From assembly GCA_022749655.1 (NCBI GenBank), contig CP094243.1, positions 930,001-994,000 on the forward strand: 64,000 bases of DNA, given 5' to 3'. Below the pieces are notes generated by a model that was not told the DNA's origin, did no database searches, and saw only the letters and a program-made list of their open reading frames with translations. How positions within the stretch are numbered: the stretch's first letter is position 1; each line of letters opens with the position of its first letter. Positions 35,676-45,044 of the stretch are shown in pieces. A program made the position numbers and the translations under genes. The DNA comes from Xanthomonas phaseoli pv. phaseoli. GTDB taxonomy: Bacteria > Pseudomonadota > Gammaproteobacteria > Xanthomonadales > Xanthomonadaceae.

Positions 35676-37481
35676 TCAGCCGTCCTGCGTGGTGGGTGCC
35701 GGTTCCACATCCGCCTTGACGTCGGCTTCGAACAGATTCATCAGGTCGGCACGTGCATCGCGCGAAGTCTGGATCACCTTGGCTTCGTCGTCGTAGACCA
35801 AATGCTGGCGGCGCAGCAGGTCTTCGTCGTGCTGGCGGAAGCGTTTGACGTGATCGTGTGCGAGCGCTTCACCGAGGCCGAGCGAGGTGAGGACGCGTTC
35901 GCTCAGTTCCAGGCTGGAGGCGAAGACCTCGCGGAACGGTTCTGCGCCCAGGTCCATCAATTTCCAGGCGTGTTGGCGGTTGCGCGCGCGCGCCAGCACG
36001 GTGGCTTGCGGGTACAGGCGACGGATCAGTCGCACCGTCTTGATGTTGGTGTCCGGGTCATCCACCGCGATCACGAACACCTTGATGCGCTCGGCACCGG
36101 CAGCGCGCAGCAGCTCGGGGCGGGTGGGGTCGCCGTAGTACAGCTGGCTGCCGAAGCGGCGCAGGTCTTCCACCGTGTCGGGGTTGTGTTCCAGCGCCAC
36201 GAACGGCACATGCCGTGCGGTGAGCAGGCGCGCGACCACCTGGCCGAAGCGGCCCATGCCGGCAACCAGCACCTTGGGCGTCTGCGCATCGATGGTGTCG
36301 AACGGGCGATCGGGCTTGGGCGCGCGCGCGCGCAGCGGCCCGTTGAGGATGCGCTGCATGCCGAGCAGCAACAGCGGGGTCAGTGCCATCGACACGCCCA
36401 CGATGGCCACCAGCCGGTCGTGATTGGCCGGTTCCAGCAGGCCCACGCGGTCGGCTTCGTTGAACACCACGAAGGCGAATTCGCCGCCCAGCCACAGCAC
36501 GCTACCCAGCATCAGGCTGCTGCGCAGCGGCAGCTTGGCCACGCTGCCGATACCGACCAGCAGCGAGAACTTCACCACCAGCAATATCGCCACGCCCGCT
36601 GCGATCAACCACGGCTCGGTCGCCACGCGGTGGAGATCGATCCCCATGCCTACCGAGATGAAGAACAGGCCCAGCAGCAAGCCTTCGAACGGTTCGATCT
36701 GCGATTCCAGTTCGTGGCGGAATTCCGAATCGGCCAGCAACACGCCCGCGATGAAGGCGCCCAGGCTGGCGCTCAATCCGGCCTCCTGCATGATCCAGGC
36801 GGTGCCCAGCACCACCAGCAAGGCGCTGGCGGTGAACACTTCCGGCATGCGCGTGCGGGCGACCACGTTGAACAGGTGACGCAACACGAAGCGCCCGCAC
36901 ACGATCACCAGCGCCAGGGCCGCCATCGCCTTGGCCACGTCCTGCCATTGAAGCGTTGCGTTCTTGCTGCCGCCGAGCAGCGGGATGGCCGCCAGCAACG
37001 GGATCGCGATCAAATCCTGGAACAGCAAGATGGCAAACGCCAGCCGCCCGTAGTCGCTGCTCAGGGCCTTGCGTTCGGCCAGCAATTGCAGCCCCACCGC
37101 CGTGGAGGAGAGCGCCAGCGCCACGCCGACGATCAACGCGCTCTTCCAGCCCAGCTGGGCTGCCATCAACAAGCCGCCCAGGATCACCGCCGTCACCAGC
37201 ACCTGGGTGGCGCCAGCGCCGAACACCGAATGGCGCATCACCTTCAGGCGCGCCGGCGACAGCTCCAGCCCGATCACGAACAGCAGCATCACCACGCCGA
37301 TTTCGGCCGCGCCGCTGATGCGTTCGGCATCCTGCACCACACCCACGCCGTCGGGGCCGAGCACCACGCCGGCGACCAGATAGGCCAATACCGCCCCCAG
37401 GCCGAAGCGCTTGAACACCGGCACTGCCACGATGGCGGCCAGCATCAGCACCAAGGCCAGTTCCAGACCACCGCTATGCAT
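35676..37481 (-). CDS. Kef-type monovalent cation:proton antiporter (CPA2)
   Basis: The 601-aa protein has about 12 membrane helices of the Na+/H+ exchanger fold, including DLIAIPLLAAIPLLGG and EAGLSASLGAFIAGVLLADSEF. A cytoplasmic TrkA-N/RCK domain follows (VLVAGMGRFGQVVARLL, ALEHNPDTVEDL, YYGDPTRPELL), which binds NAD(H) and gates transport. The family (KefB/KefC, potassium efflux) controls potassium and pH and protects against electrophiles. No KefF/KefG-type ancillary gene is adjacent. The ATG at 37481 gives a normal start. Confidence 0.9.
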   Translation of the reverse strand: MHSGGLELALVLMLAAIVAVPVFKRFGLGAVLAYLVAGVVLGPDGVGVVQDAERISGAAEIGVVMLLFVIGLELSPARLKVMRHSVFGAGATQVLVTAVILGGLLMAAQLGWKSALIVGVALALSSTAVGLQLLAERKALSSDYGRLAFAILLFQDLIAIPLLAAIPLLGGSKNATLQWQDVAKAMAALALVIVCGRFVLRHLFNVVARTRMPEVFTASALLVVLGTAWIMQEAGLSASLGAFIAGVLLADSEFRHELESQIEPFEGLLLGLFFISVGMGIDLHRVATEPWLIAAGVAILLVVKFSLLVGIGSVAKLPLRSSLMLGSVLWLGGEFAFVVFNEADRVGLLEPANHDRLVAIVGVSMALTPLLLLGMQRILNGPLRARAPKPDRPFDTIDAQTPKVLVAGMGRFGQVVARLLTARHVPFVALEHNPDTVEDLRRFGSQLYYGDPTRPELLRAAGAERIKVFVIAVDDPDTNIKTVRLIRRLYPQATVLARARNRQHAWKLMDLGAEPFREVFASSLELSERVLTSLGLGEALAHDHVKRFRQHDEDLLRRQHLVYDDEAKVIQTSRDARADLMNLFEADVKADVEPAPTTQDG

Positions 37482-37698
37482 GCGTACTCTCCGTTGAGGG
37501 ACGCATTATGCCGCGCAGGTCCGTTGGCCTGCGCGCACGCATGTGCCATCTGCACGGCGGCGATGCGCGGCTGCGCGATACGGCCCGGCACCTGTCCGCG
37601 CAGTGGGTGCGGATCAGTCCGGCGCCGCCTGCGCCTGCACCGTCAGTGCGCGGGCGCTGCGTGGCGTGCCAGACATGGTCGACACACCGTACGAGCGA

Positions 37699-38526
37699 TC
37701 AGTGACTTTTCAGCAGAAAGCGCCGATCCAGCGGCTGCAGCGGGCGTGCATTGAACGGGTACACGCGTTCGAACGCATTGATCTGTGCCTCCGACACCTG
37801 CACCGGCTGGCTGAGCACCACCCAGTCCACCGTTTCGCTGCATGGCGGAGTGGTCAGTGAGCCTTCGTAGCGATAGAAGCTGCGTTGATTGCTCGGCGGA
37901 AGAAACGCCTCGGCGCTGACCGTTGCGTTGGCGACCTGACGGGTCTGGTCCTTGTCCTTGGGCATGGCATCGAGCACCCGCTGGAACGCCGGGTTGGCCT
38001 TGCCGGTTTCGAAGAAGATCGCCAGCACGCCCAGCGTGCCGTCCGGGCCCTGATGCACCAGGTGTGCTTCCATCGGGAAACGCCGGCCGTTCAACAGGTG
38101 CTCGCTGGGGTGATGGAAGTGCAGTTGCAAGGCTTGATACTGCTTGTCGCCGGTCGCCATGGTGCCGCCGTCGTGCAGATCCAGCTGGATGGAATGGCCG
38201 GTGTTGCGCACCACCAGCGGCACGGCGCTGTAGCTCAGCAGCAGCGTGCCCAGGTTGGCGTCGATGGCGCCTTTCAGATCGATGGGGCTGTTTTGCTGGC
38301 CATTGCCGCACAGCGCATTTTCCTTGGCCAGCTCGGCCCAATGCTCGGCACCTTCCGGACCGGTATAGCCCCATTCGTGCCCGCTGTGCGGCGCGGTCTC
38401 GTGCGCCTGCACCGGCGCGCTCTCGGGCAGTGCGGTTTGCGCCATGCCCACCGCGCCCCAGCCGGCGGCGATGCACAGGCACAGCGGGCTGATGCGACGT
38501 AACAAGAGCGACCTAGAAGCGGGCAT
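37699..38526 (-). CDS. Alpha-type carbonic anhydrase, periplasmic
   Basis: The 275-aa protein has a signal peptide (LLLRRISPLCLCIAAGWGAV) and the alpha-carbonic anhydrase fold. Motifs are HEWGYTGPEGAEHW, NGQQNSPIDL, the zinc ligands in LQLHFHHPSEHLLNG and EAHLVHQ, and the SLTTPPCSETVDWVV segment. It interconverts CO2 and bicarbonate in the periplasm. The ATG at 38526 (MPASRSLLLRR) was chosen because it precedes the signal peptide; the longer frame has no start signal and is low in complexity. Confidence 0.93.
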   Translation of the reverse strand: MPASRSLLLRRISPLCLCIAAGWGAVGMAQTALPESAPVQAHETAPHSGHEWGYTGPEGAEHWAELAKENALCGNGQQNSPIDLKGAIDANLGTLLLSYSAVPLVVRNTGHSIQLDLHDGGTMATGDKQYQALQLHFHHPSEHLLNGRRFPMEAHLVHQGPDGTLGVLAIFFETGKANPAFQRVLDAMPKDKDQTRQVANATVSAEAFLPPSNQRSFYRYEGSLTTPPCSETVDWVVLSQPVQVSEAQINAFERVYPFNARPLQPLDRRFLLKSH

Positions 38527-39108
38527 GCACAAAACTCCGGAAGAAAACGCGTTACGTGGGATGCGATGGCCGATGCCATGGCGGAAAGGCAACGCGCCGG
38601 GCGTTGCTGGAAGCGGACTGTAGCAATGAACTGTGACGTCCAGCATGGCCCGGCGACAGGCGGTTGTGCGGCGCCATCTCGACGGCCAGCGGCGCCACCG
38701 CAGCGGCGCGTCGGCACCTGGCAACCCGCCTGTCCGCCAGGCGTTGGGGTATCGCCGCGCGAGCGTCCCCAGCCTGGCTTCTGCGCTGCGCAACGCCCCG
38801 TGCGCCGGCACGCCCCACGTGGTGCCCTGCTGGCGTGTTGACCAAGCGCCGGGCGGGTGCAGGCCTGCGCCGCCGGACTTCGGGAAGCTCACTTAAGCGA
38901 CCGACACGCAGGGCATTGACCAAGCCGACTCAGGCGCGCAGACTGCGCCGCGCCATCGCCCGGATCACCGGTCGGTACGCACCTTTGGAGCCCTTACCCA
39001 TGTCCAGCGACAGTCACCCTAGACCCGGGTCGATGACCCAGCTGGCGCGCGCCTGAGGCCCAGGTTCGCCGGCTGTCATCGACGACGGTCGTCACCAGGC
39101 GAACACCC
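38527..39108. other. Divergent intergenic region before mgtE
   Basis: These 582 bases contain no supported gene. The last 170 before mgtE hold short hairpins, e.g. GGGTCGATGACCC near 39027, and could be a structured leader. I could not match it to a known magnesium riboswitch such as the M-box. Confidence 0.4.
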
Positions 39109-40475
39109 ATGTACGAGCAAACCCTGCGCCTTGCCGAAGGCGTCGATGCACTGACCGCACCCCTGGCCGAACTCAACACGGCCGATGCGGTGGAATATCT
39201 CAACACCCTGGACCGCGACGACGCAGCGCAGGTGCTGGCCGCGTTGCCGTCAGCACGGGCGGTAAAACTGCTCGAACAACCCGAGCTGCGCGATGCCAGC
39301 ACGCTGGTCGCGTCGCTGCCGGCCGAGCAGGCCGCCTCGCTGCTCGGGCAGATGGCCGACGACCGCGCCACCGACATCTTCCATGGCCTGGATGCCGAGC
39401 AGCGCCAGCCGCTGCTGTGGCTGCTCAGTGCCGAGGCGCGGCTGTCGATCCAGGCGCTGATGCGCTACCCGCCCAACACCGCCGGCGCGCTGATGACCAC
39501 CGAGTTCGTGGCCGTGCCGTCGGACTGGACGGTGGGCCGCACCCTGCAGCACATCCGCGAAGTGGAGCGCAGCCGCGAGACCGTCTACGCGATCTATCTG
39601 CTCGACCCGTATACCCGCGTGCTGCAGCAGGTGGTGACCATGCGCCGCCTGATCACCGGCGCGCCGGAGGCACCGATCCTGGAGGTGGCACAGGTCAATC
39701 CCCGGTCACCGTGGACCCGGCACTGGACCAGGAAGAAGTGGCGCGGCTGATCCGTCGCCACGACCTGCTGGCGATCCCGGTGGTGGATGCGCGCGGCCAC
39801 GTGCTCGGCATCGTCACCGTGGACGATGTGCTCGATGCGCTCATCGCCGAATCCACCGAGGACGTGCACAAGTTCGGCGGCATGGAAGCGCTGGACAAGC
39901 CGTACATGCAGATTGGCTTCGGCCAGATGATCAAGAAGCGTGCCGGTTGGCTGAGCGTGCTGTTCCTGGGAGAAATGCTCACCGCCAGCGCGATGCAGCA
40001 CTTCGAGGACGAGCTGTCCAAGGCGGTGGTGCTGACCTTGTTCATCCCGTTGATCATGAGCTCGGGCGGCAACTCCGGTTCGCAGGCCACCTCGCTGCTG
40101 ATCCGCTCGCTGGCGCTGCGCGAAATCCGCCTGCGCGATTGGTGGAAAGTGGCGCTGCGCGAACTGCCCACCGGCCTGACCCTGGGCGCGATCCTGGGCG
40201 TGCTGGCGATCGTGCGTATCACCATCTGGCAGACCGCCGGCCTGTACGACTACGGCCCGCACTGGCTGATGGTGGCGCTGACCATCGGTGCGGCGCTGAT
40301 CGGCATCGTCACCTTCGGTTCGCTGTCCGGCTCGATGCTGCCGTTCGTGCTGCAACGCTTCGGCTTCGACCCAGCCAGCGCCTCGGCGCCGTTCGTGGCC
40401 ACGCTGGTGGACGTCACCGGTCTGGTGATCTATTTCAGCATCGCCGCGCTGATCTTGAGCGGCACGCTGTTGTAG
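39109..40475 (+). CDS. mgtE: Magnesium transporter MgtE (frameshifted)
   Basis: This is a magnesium channel with an N-terminal superhelical domain (LAELNTADAVEYLNTLDRDD, ILAALPSARA-type repeats). Paired CBS domains follow (GALMTTEFVAVPSDWTVGRT; after the break LLAIPVVDARGHVLGIVTVD), then five membrane helices with the conserved MSSGGNSGSQATSLLIRSLA pore segment. A C is missing near 39703 (CCCC for CCCCC). Restoring it reads VNPPVTVDPALDQEEVARL and gives 1,368 nt, 455 aa, the family length. MgtE closes when cytoplasmic magnesium fills the CBS sites. Confidence 0.92.
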
Positions 40476-40588
40476 CGGCCTCGCGCCCGGGCAATCACGG
40501 ATGCATGCATGTGCGCATGTATCCGTCATCCATGCCCTGAAACGCCAGTACGTGTACCGTAGCGCGATGGCATTCGCGTCCCCGCCCG

Positions 40589-43297
40589 ATGAGTACGTAC
40601 CACCTGCAACAGGTCTTTCGTCCCAGCACCGTGGCGGTGGTGGGCGGCAGCCCGCGTGATCGCTCGGCCGGGCGGGCGGTGGTGCGCAACCTGCGCGCGG
40701 CCGGGTTTCCCGGCCAGATCGGCTGGGTCAGCCCGCGCTACAGCGAGATCGACGGTGTGCGCACGGTGGCGCGGCTGACCGATCTGCCGTGGGTGCCCGA
40801 CCTGGTGGTGATCACTGCGCCGGCGCGCATCGTGCCGCGCATCGTCTCCATCGCCGCGCGGCGTGGTGTGGCTGCCGCGATCATCCTCACCGCCGGCCTC
40901 GGCAGCGGCCCAGGCTCGCCGGCCGCGCGCATGGAAGCGGCCGCGCGCGCCAAGGGCATGCGCATCCTCGGCCCGCACTGCCTGGGCGTGATCGCTCCGC
41001 ATGCACGGCTCAATGCCAGCATCGCCGCGCACTGCCCACAGGCCGGCGATCTGGCGCTGATCTCCGAGTCCAGCGCCATTGCCGCGGCGCTGGTGGAGTG
41101 GGGCGTGGCGCGCTCGGTGGGGTTTTCGGCGGTGGTGTCGCTGGGCGATACGCTGGACGTGGACTTCGGCGACCTGCTGGATTACTTCGCCACCGACTAC
41201 CGCACCCGCGCGATCCTGCTGTATGTCGAACGCATCGGCGACGCGCGCAAGTTCATGTCGGCGGCGCGCGCGGCCGCACGTGCCAAGCCGGTGGTGGTGG
41301 TCAAATCCGGCCGCCAGTACCGCATCAATCCCAATGCCGACACCCATGCGCAGGCGCTGGCCGGTTCGGATGCGGTGTACGGCGCCGCGTTTGCACGCGC
41401 CGGGCTGTTGCGGGTGGGCGCGCTGGACGAGCTGTTCGCCGCCGCCGAAACCCTGGGTCGGCTCGGCAGCTTCCCCGGCCGGCGCCTGGCCATCCTGAGC
41501 AACGGCGGCGGGGTGGGGCAGCTGGCGGTGGACCAGCTGGTGCTGCGTGGCGGCACCCTGGCCGATTTATCGCCCAAGACGCTGGAAAAACTCGATCAAT
41601 CGCTGCCGGAAGGCTGGTCGCGCAGCAACCCGGTGGACATCATTGTCGACGCCGACGGCGCGCGCTATGCCGCCGCGATCGAAGCGCTGCTGGACGATCC
41701 GGAAAACGACGCGCTGCTGGTGGTCAACGTGCCCACCGCGTTCACCTCCTCGGCCGATGCGGCCAAGGCGCTGACCCGCGCGCTGGACCAGCGCAACCGC
41801 TATCAGCGCGACAAACCGGTATTTGCGGTGTGGCTGGGCCAGGACGATGCGGCGATTGCCGCGCTCAATGCCGCGCGCGTGCCCACCTATGCCACCGAAT
41901 CGGATGCGGTGCGCGGCTTTACCCACCTGGTGCGTTACCGCGAGGCGCAGGCGGCGCTGATGGAGACCCCGCCCAGCCTGCCGGAAGACTTCGTGGTGGA
42001 TGCCGGCATCGCGCGCACGCTGGTGGAAGAGGCCCTGGCGGCCGGCCGGCGCTGGCTGGATCCGGTCGCCACCAATCGCCTGCTGGCGGCCTACGGCATC
42101 CCGATCGTGCCGCTGCAGGTGGCTGCCACCGCCAACGACGCCGCGTTGCTGGCAGACCCGTTACTGGCGGTCGGCCGCACGGTGACATTAAAAGTGTTGT
42201 CCAGCGAGATCGCGCACAAGTCCGACGTGGACGGTGTGCGCCTGAACCTGTCCAGCGTGGCGGCGGTGCGCGAAGCGGCCACCGGCATCCTGGCGCGCGC
42301 GCGCGCTGCGCATCCCAGTGCAGTGATCGAAGGGGTGATCGTGCAGCCCACCGTGCTGCGGCCCAAGGCGCGCGAACTGATCGCCGGCATCGCCGACGAC
42401 CCGGTGTTCGGCCCGGCGATCGTGTTCGGGCGCGGCGGCACCGCGGTGGAGGTCATCAACGACCGCGAGCTGGCCCTGCCGCCGCTGGACCTGCGCCTGG
42501 CCCACGAACTGATCGGCCGCACCCGCGTCTCGCGCATCCTCAAGGCCTACCGCGACGTGCCGGCCGCCGACGAGCGCGCGGTGGCGCTGGTGCTGGTCAA
42601 GTTGGCGCAGCTGGCTGCCGACATCCCCGAAATCACCGAGCTGGACATCAATCCGCTGCTGGCCGACCGCGATGGCGTGATTGCGCTGGACGCGCGCGTG
42701 GCGGTGGCGCCGGCGCGCAAGCTGCACAAGGGCCGCGGCCATCCGCGCTTTGCGATTTTCCCGTACCCCAAGGAATGGGAACGCCAGATCGGCCTGGGCG
42801 ATGGCACCCATGCGCTGGTGCGCCCGGTGCGCCCGGAAGACGGCGCGCTGTTCCGCGCGTTCTTCGCCCGCGTCACCGACGAGGACCTGCGCCTGCGCTT
42901 CTTCCAGTCGGTGAAGCATTTCAGCCATGAATTCATTGCCCGGCTGACCCAGCTCGATTACGCCCGCTCCATTGCGCTGGTGGCCATCGACCCCAAGACC
43001 GGCGACATGCTCGGCGCGGTGCGCCTGCACGCCGATGCCGATTACCAGCGCGGCGAGTACGGCATCCTGATCCGCTCGGACCTCAAGGGCCACGGCATCG
43101 GCTGGCAGCTGATGCGCATCATGATCGAGTACGCGCGCTGGCTGGGCCTCAAACAGATCGAAGGCCAGGTGCTGCGCGAGAACCGCACCATGTTGGCGAT
43201 GTGCCAGAGCCTGGGCTTTGGCGTGCGCCCGGATCCGGACGATGCGACCCTGATGGCGGTGACACTCCCTATAATGGGCGAGCCGCGCCCGGCCTGA
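40589..43297 (+). CDS. Pat-like protein lysine acetyltransferase (acyl-CoA synthetase-like plus GNAT)
   Basis: The 902-aa protein has the Pat/YfiQ layout. It has an N-terminal NDP-forming acyl-CoA-synthetase-like CoA-binding domain (STVAVVGGSPRDRSAGRAVV) and a succinyl-CoA-ligase-like domain around HCLGVIAPH. An ATP-grasp region follows (TLKVLSSEIAHKSDVDGVRL, VFGRGGTAVEVINDREL), then a C-terminal GNAT acetyltransferase (YGILIRSDLKGHGIGWQLM). Such proteins acetylate lysines, for instance to switch off acetyl-CoA synthetase; the ligase part is regulatory. It stands alone, with RBS and promoter in 40476-40588. Confidence 0.9.
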   Translation: MSTYHLQQVFRPSTVAVVGGSPRDRSAGRAVVRNLRAAGFPGQIGWVSPRYSEIDGVRTVARLTDLPWVPDLVVITAPARIVPRIVSIAARRGVAAAIILTAGLGSGPGSPAARMEAAARAKGMRILGPHCLGVIAPHARLNASIAAHCPQAGDLALISESSAIAAALVEWGVARSVGFSAVVSLGDTLDVDFGDLLDYFATDYRTRAILLYVERIGDARKFMSAARAAARAKPVVVVKSGRQYRINPNADTHAQALAGSDAVYGAAFARAGLLRVGALDELFAAAETLGRLGSFPGRRLAILSNGGGVGQLAVDQLVLRGGTLADLSPKTLEKLDQSLPEGWSRSNPVDIIVDADGARYAAAIEALLDDPENDALLVVNVPTAFTSSADAAKALTRALDQRNRYQRDKPVFAVWLGQDDAAIAALNAARVPTYATESDAVRGFTHLVRYREAQAALMETPPSLPEDFVVDAGIARTLVEEALAAGRRWLDPVATNRLLAAYGIPIVPLQVAATANDAALLADPLLAVGRTVTLKVLSSEIAHKSDVDGVRLNLSSVAAVREAATGILARARAAHPSAVIEGVIVQPTVLRPKARELIAGIADDPVFGPAIVFGRGGTAVEVINDRELALPPLDLRLAHELIGRTRVSRILKAYRDVPAADERAVALVLVKLAQLAADIPEITELDINPLLADRDGVIALDARVAVAPARKLHKGRGHPRFAIFPYPKEWERQIGLGDGTHALVRPVRPEDGALFRAFFARVTDEDLRLRFFQSVKHFSHEFIARLTQLDYARSIALVAIDPKTGDMLGAVRLHADADYQRGEYGILIRSDLKGHGIGWQLMRIMIEYARWLGLKQIEGQVLRENRTMLAMCQSLGFGVRPDPDDATLMAVTLPIMGEPRPA

Positions 43298-43402
43298 CCC
43301 TGCGTCACGCCGCGGTCCCCCATCCTCCACCGCACGCCGGACTGCCAGGCCTCGATCTGGCCTATTGCTCCGGCTGTCGTCTCGGCCCGCCTGGGAGTGT
43401 CA

Positions 43403-44446
43403 ATGTTTCGCGATTTCAGAATGTCGTTCGTGGTCACCGCCATCTGCCTGGGCCTGGCTGCGTGGTGGGGCCATACCTCATCGATGGGGATCTGGCAGGC
43501 GCTGTGGCTATGCCTGGTGCTGAGCGTGCTGGAAGTGTCGTTGTCGTTCGACAACGCGGTGGTCAACGCCGGCGTGCTCAAGCACATGAACGCGTTCTGG
43601 CAAAAACTGTTCCTCACCGTGGGCATCCTGATCGCCGTGTTCGGCATGCGCCTGGTGTTCCCGATCGTGATCGTGTCGGTGGCCACCGGCATGGGCCTGG
43701 TGCCGGTGATGCAGATGGCGCTGAAGGAGCCGGACCGTTACAGCCAGGTGCTGACCGACAACTACCCGTCCATTGCCGCCTTCGGTGGCATGTTCCTGCT
43801 GCTGGTGTTCCTGAATTTCCTGTTCGACCAGGAGCGCAAGCTGCACTGGCTGGGCCCGGTGGAGCGGCTGGTCGGCAAGCTGGGCAAGGCCGATGCGATG
43901 TCGGTGATCGTGGCGGTGTCGGTGCTGCTGGGCACCAAGTTGTTCCTGCCGGCCGGCATCTTCCAGAGTGTGCTGTTCGCAGGCCTGGGCGGCATCCTGC
44001 TGTATCTGCTGGTCGGCAGCGTGGATGCGCTGTTCGAAGCCGAAGAGAGCGAAGACGGCAGCATGGGCCCGGCCAAGCGTTCGGGCATCGCCGCCTTCCT
44101 GTATCTGGAAGTGCTGGACGCCTCGTTCTCGTTCGATGGCGTGATCGGCGCCTTCGCCATCACCCGCGACGTGGTGATCATCATGCTGGGTCTGGCGATC
44201 GGCGCGATGTTCGTGCGCTCGATGACGGTCTACCTGGTGCACAAGGGGACCCTGGACGAGTTCGTGTTCCTGGAGCACGGCGCGCACTACGCTATCGGCG
44301 TGCTGGCGATCATCATGCTGGTGGGCACGGTCTACCACGTGCCGGAGGTGCTGACCGGCCTGATCGGCGTGGCCTTCATCGCCGCCTCGGTGTGGTCCTC
44401 GATCCGCTACCGCAAGCGCCACCATCTTGGGCCGACCGAGATTTGA
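43403..44446 (+). CDS. DUF475 family membrane protein (TerC-like)
   Basis: The 347-aa integral membrane protein has about nine helices and the duplicated acidic motifs of the TerC/DUF475 group: SLSFDNAVVNAGVL near residue 48 and DASFSFDGVIGAFAIT in the second half. TerC-like proteins are linked to metal handling, e.g. manganese export. No partner gene is adjacent. The ATG at 43403 is chosen over a GTG six bases upstream. Confidence 0.87.
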   Translation: MFRDFRMSFVVTAICLGLAAWWGHTSSMGIWQALWLCLVLSVLEVSLSFDNAVVNAGVLKHMNAFWQKLFLTVGILIAVFGMRLVFPIVIVSVATGMGLVPVMQMALKEPDRYSQVLTDNYPSIAAFGGMFLLLVFLNFLFDQERKLHWLGPVERLVGKLGKADAMSVIVAVSVLLGTKLFLPAGIFQSVLFAGLGGILLYLLVGSVDALFEAEESEDGSMGPAKRSGIAAFLYLEVLDASFSFDGVIGAFAITRDVVIIMLGLAIGAMFVRSMTVYLVHKGTLDEFVFLEHGAHYAIGVLAIIMLVGTVYHVPEVLTGLIGVAFIAASVWSSIRYRKRHHLGPTEI

Positions 44447-45044
44447 GCGAGCACCGGCGAGCTTGCGCATCCGCTGAATGGCTGGCGGCCATGGTCGCCG
44501 AGCGAGTAAAAAACGCGACCGATAGCAGGCTCGGTGTTGACGGCGGGTGAGTGCGGCGAGCGAGAATCAGGACCCTCCCGACTTGACCTGCGCAGTCGGA
44601 TTCGTCCTCCCGCCGCGCGAGACGACCGCTCGTCAGCGCAGCCCGTTGTGGCGCAAGGCTCGCCGCAGTCTGAGCACATTTGGTGTTGACCCCTGGGGGA
44701 CCCCACTATCTTGGGGTTCGGTGGTGACCGCCCCAAGTGGCACCAATGAGACGAAGGCGATGCGCAAGCGCGACATTGCCTGCGGCTCCCATCTCAGCGA
44801 CCTGTACGCGCCCCGGCATTGCCGCGGTCGCTTCCGGCCCGATGACGGCAGCGCGTTGCCACCGAACACCATCATGCGACAGCACACCGCGTGATGGCGG
44901 CCGTGGGAGTTCAGGGAAATTGGTGGGTGATGCCGCCGCAGGCCATGGCCTGCGCGCTGTGCGTCCTGTGTCGCCAATGCACCCTGGACGCCGCTCGGTC
45001 GTTGCCTGCTCCGGCAGGTTCGTGTGCCTACGCATGGAGGACGC
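44447..45044. other. Long leader region of the nrdAB operon
   Basis: Nearly 600 bases precede nrdA. No gene is supported. The antisense frame through it is a shadow of nrdA. A palindrome at 44701-44716 may be a regulator site. The GGAGG at 45036-45040 is the nrdA ribosome binding site. Confidence 0.5.
44701..44716 (+). promoter_or_regulatory. Candidate NrdR-type operator upstream of nrdA
   Basis: CCCCACTATCTTGGGG is an imperfect palindrome with a CACTAT core that partly resembles the NrdR box (ACACWATATATWGTGT-like). It lies about 330 bases before nrdA. The match is weak, and another regulator could bind it. Confidence 0.35.

Noticed and set aside
35802..37754. 650-aa plus-strand frame
   Set aside because: Antisense shadow of the Kef-type antiporter.
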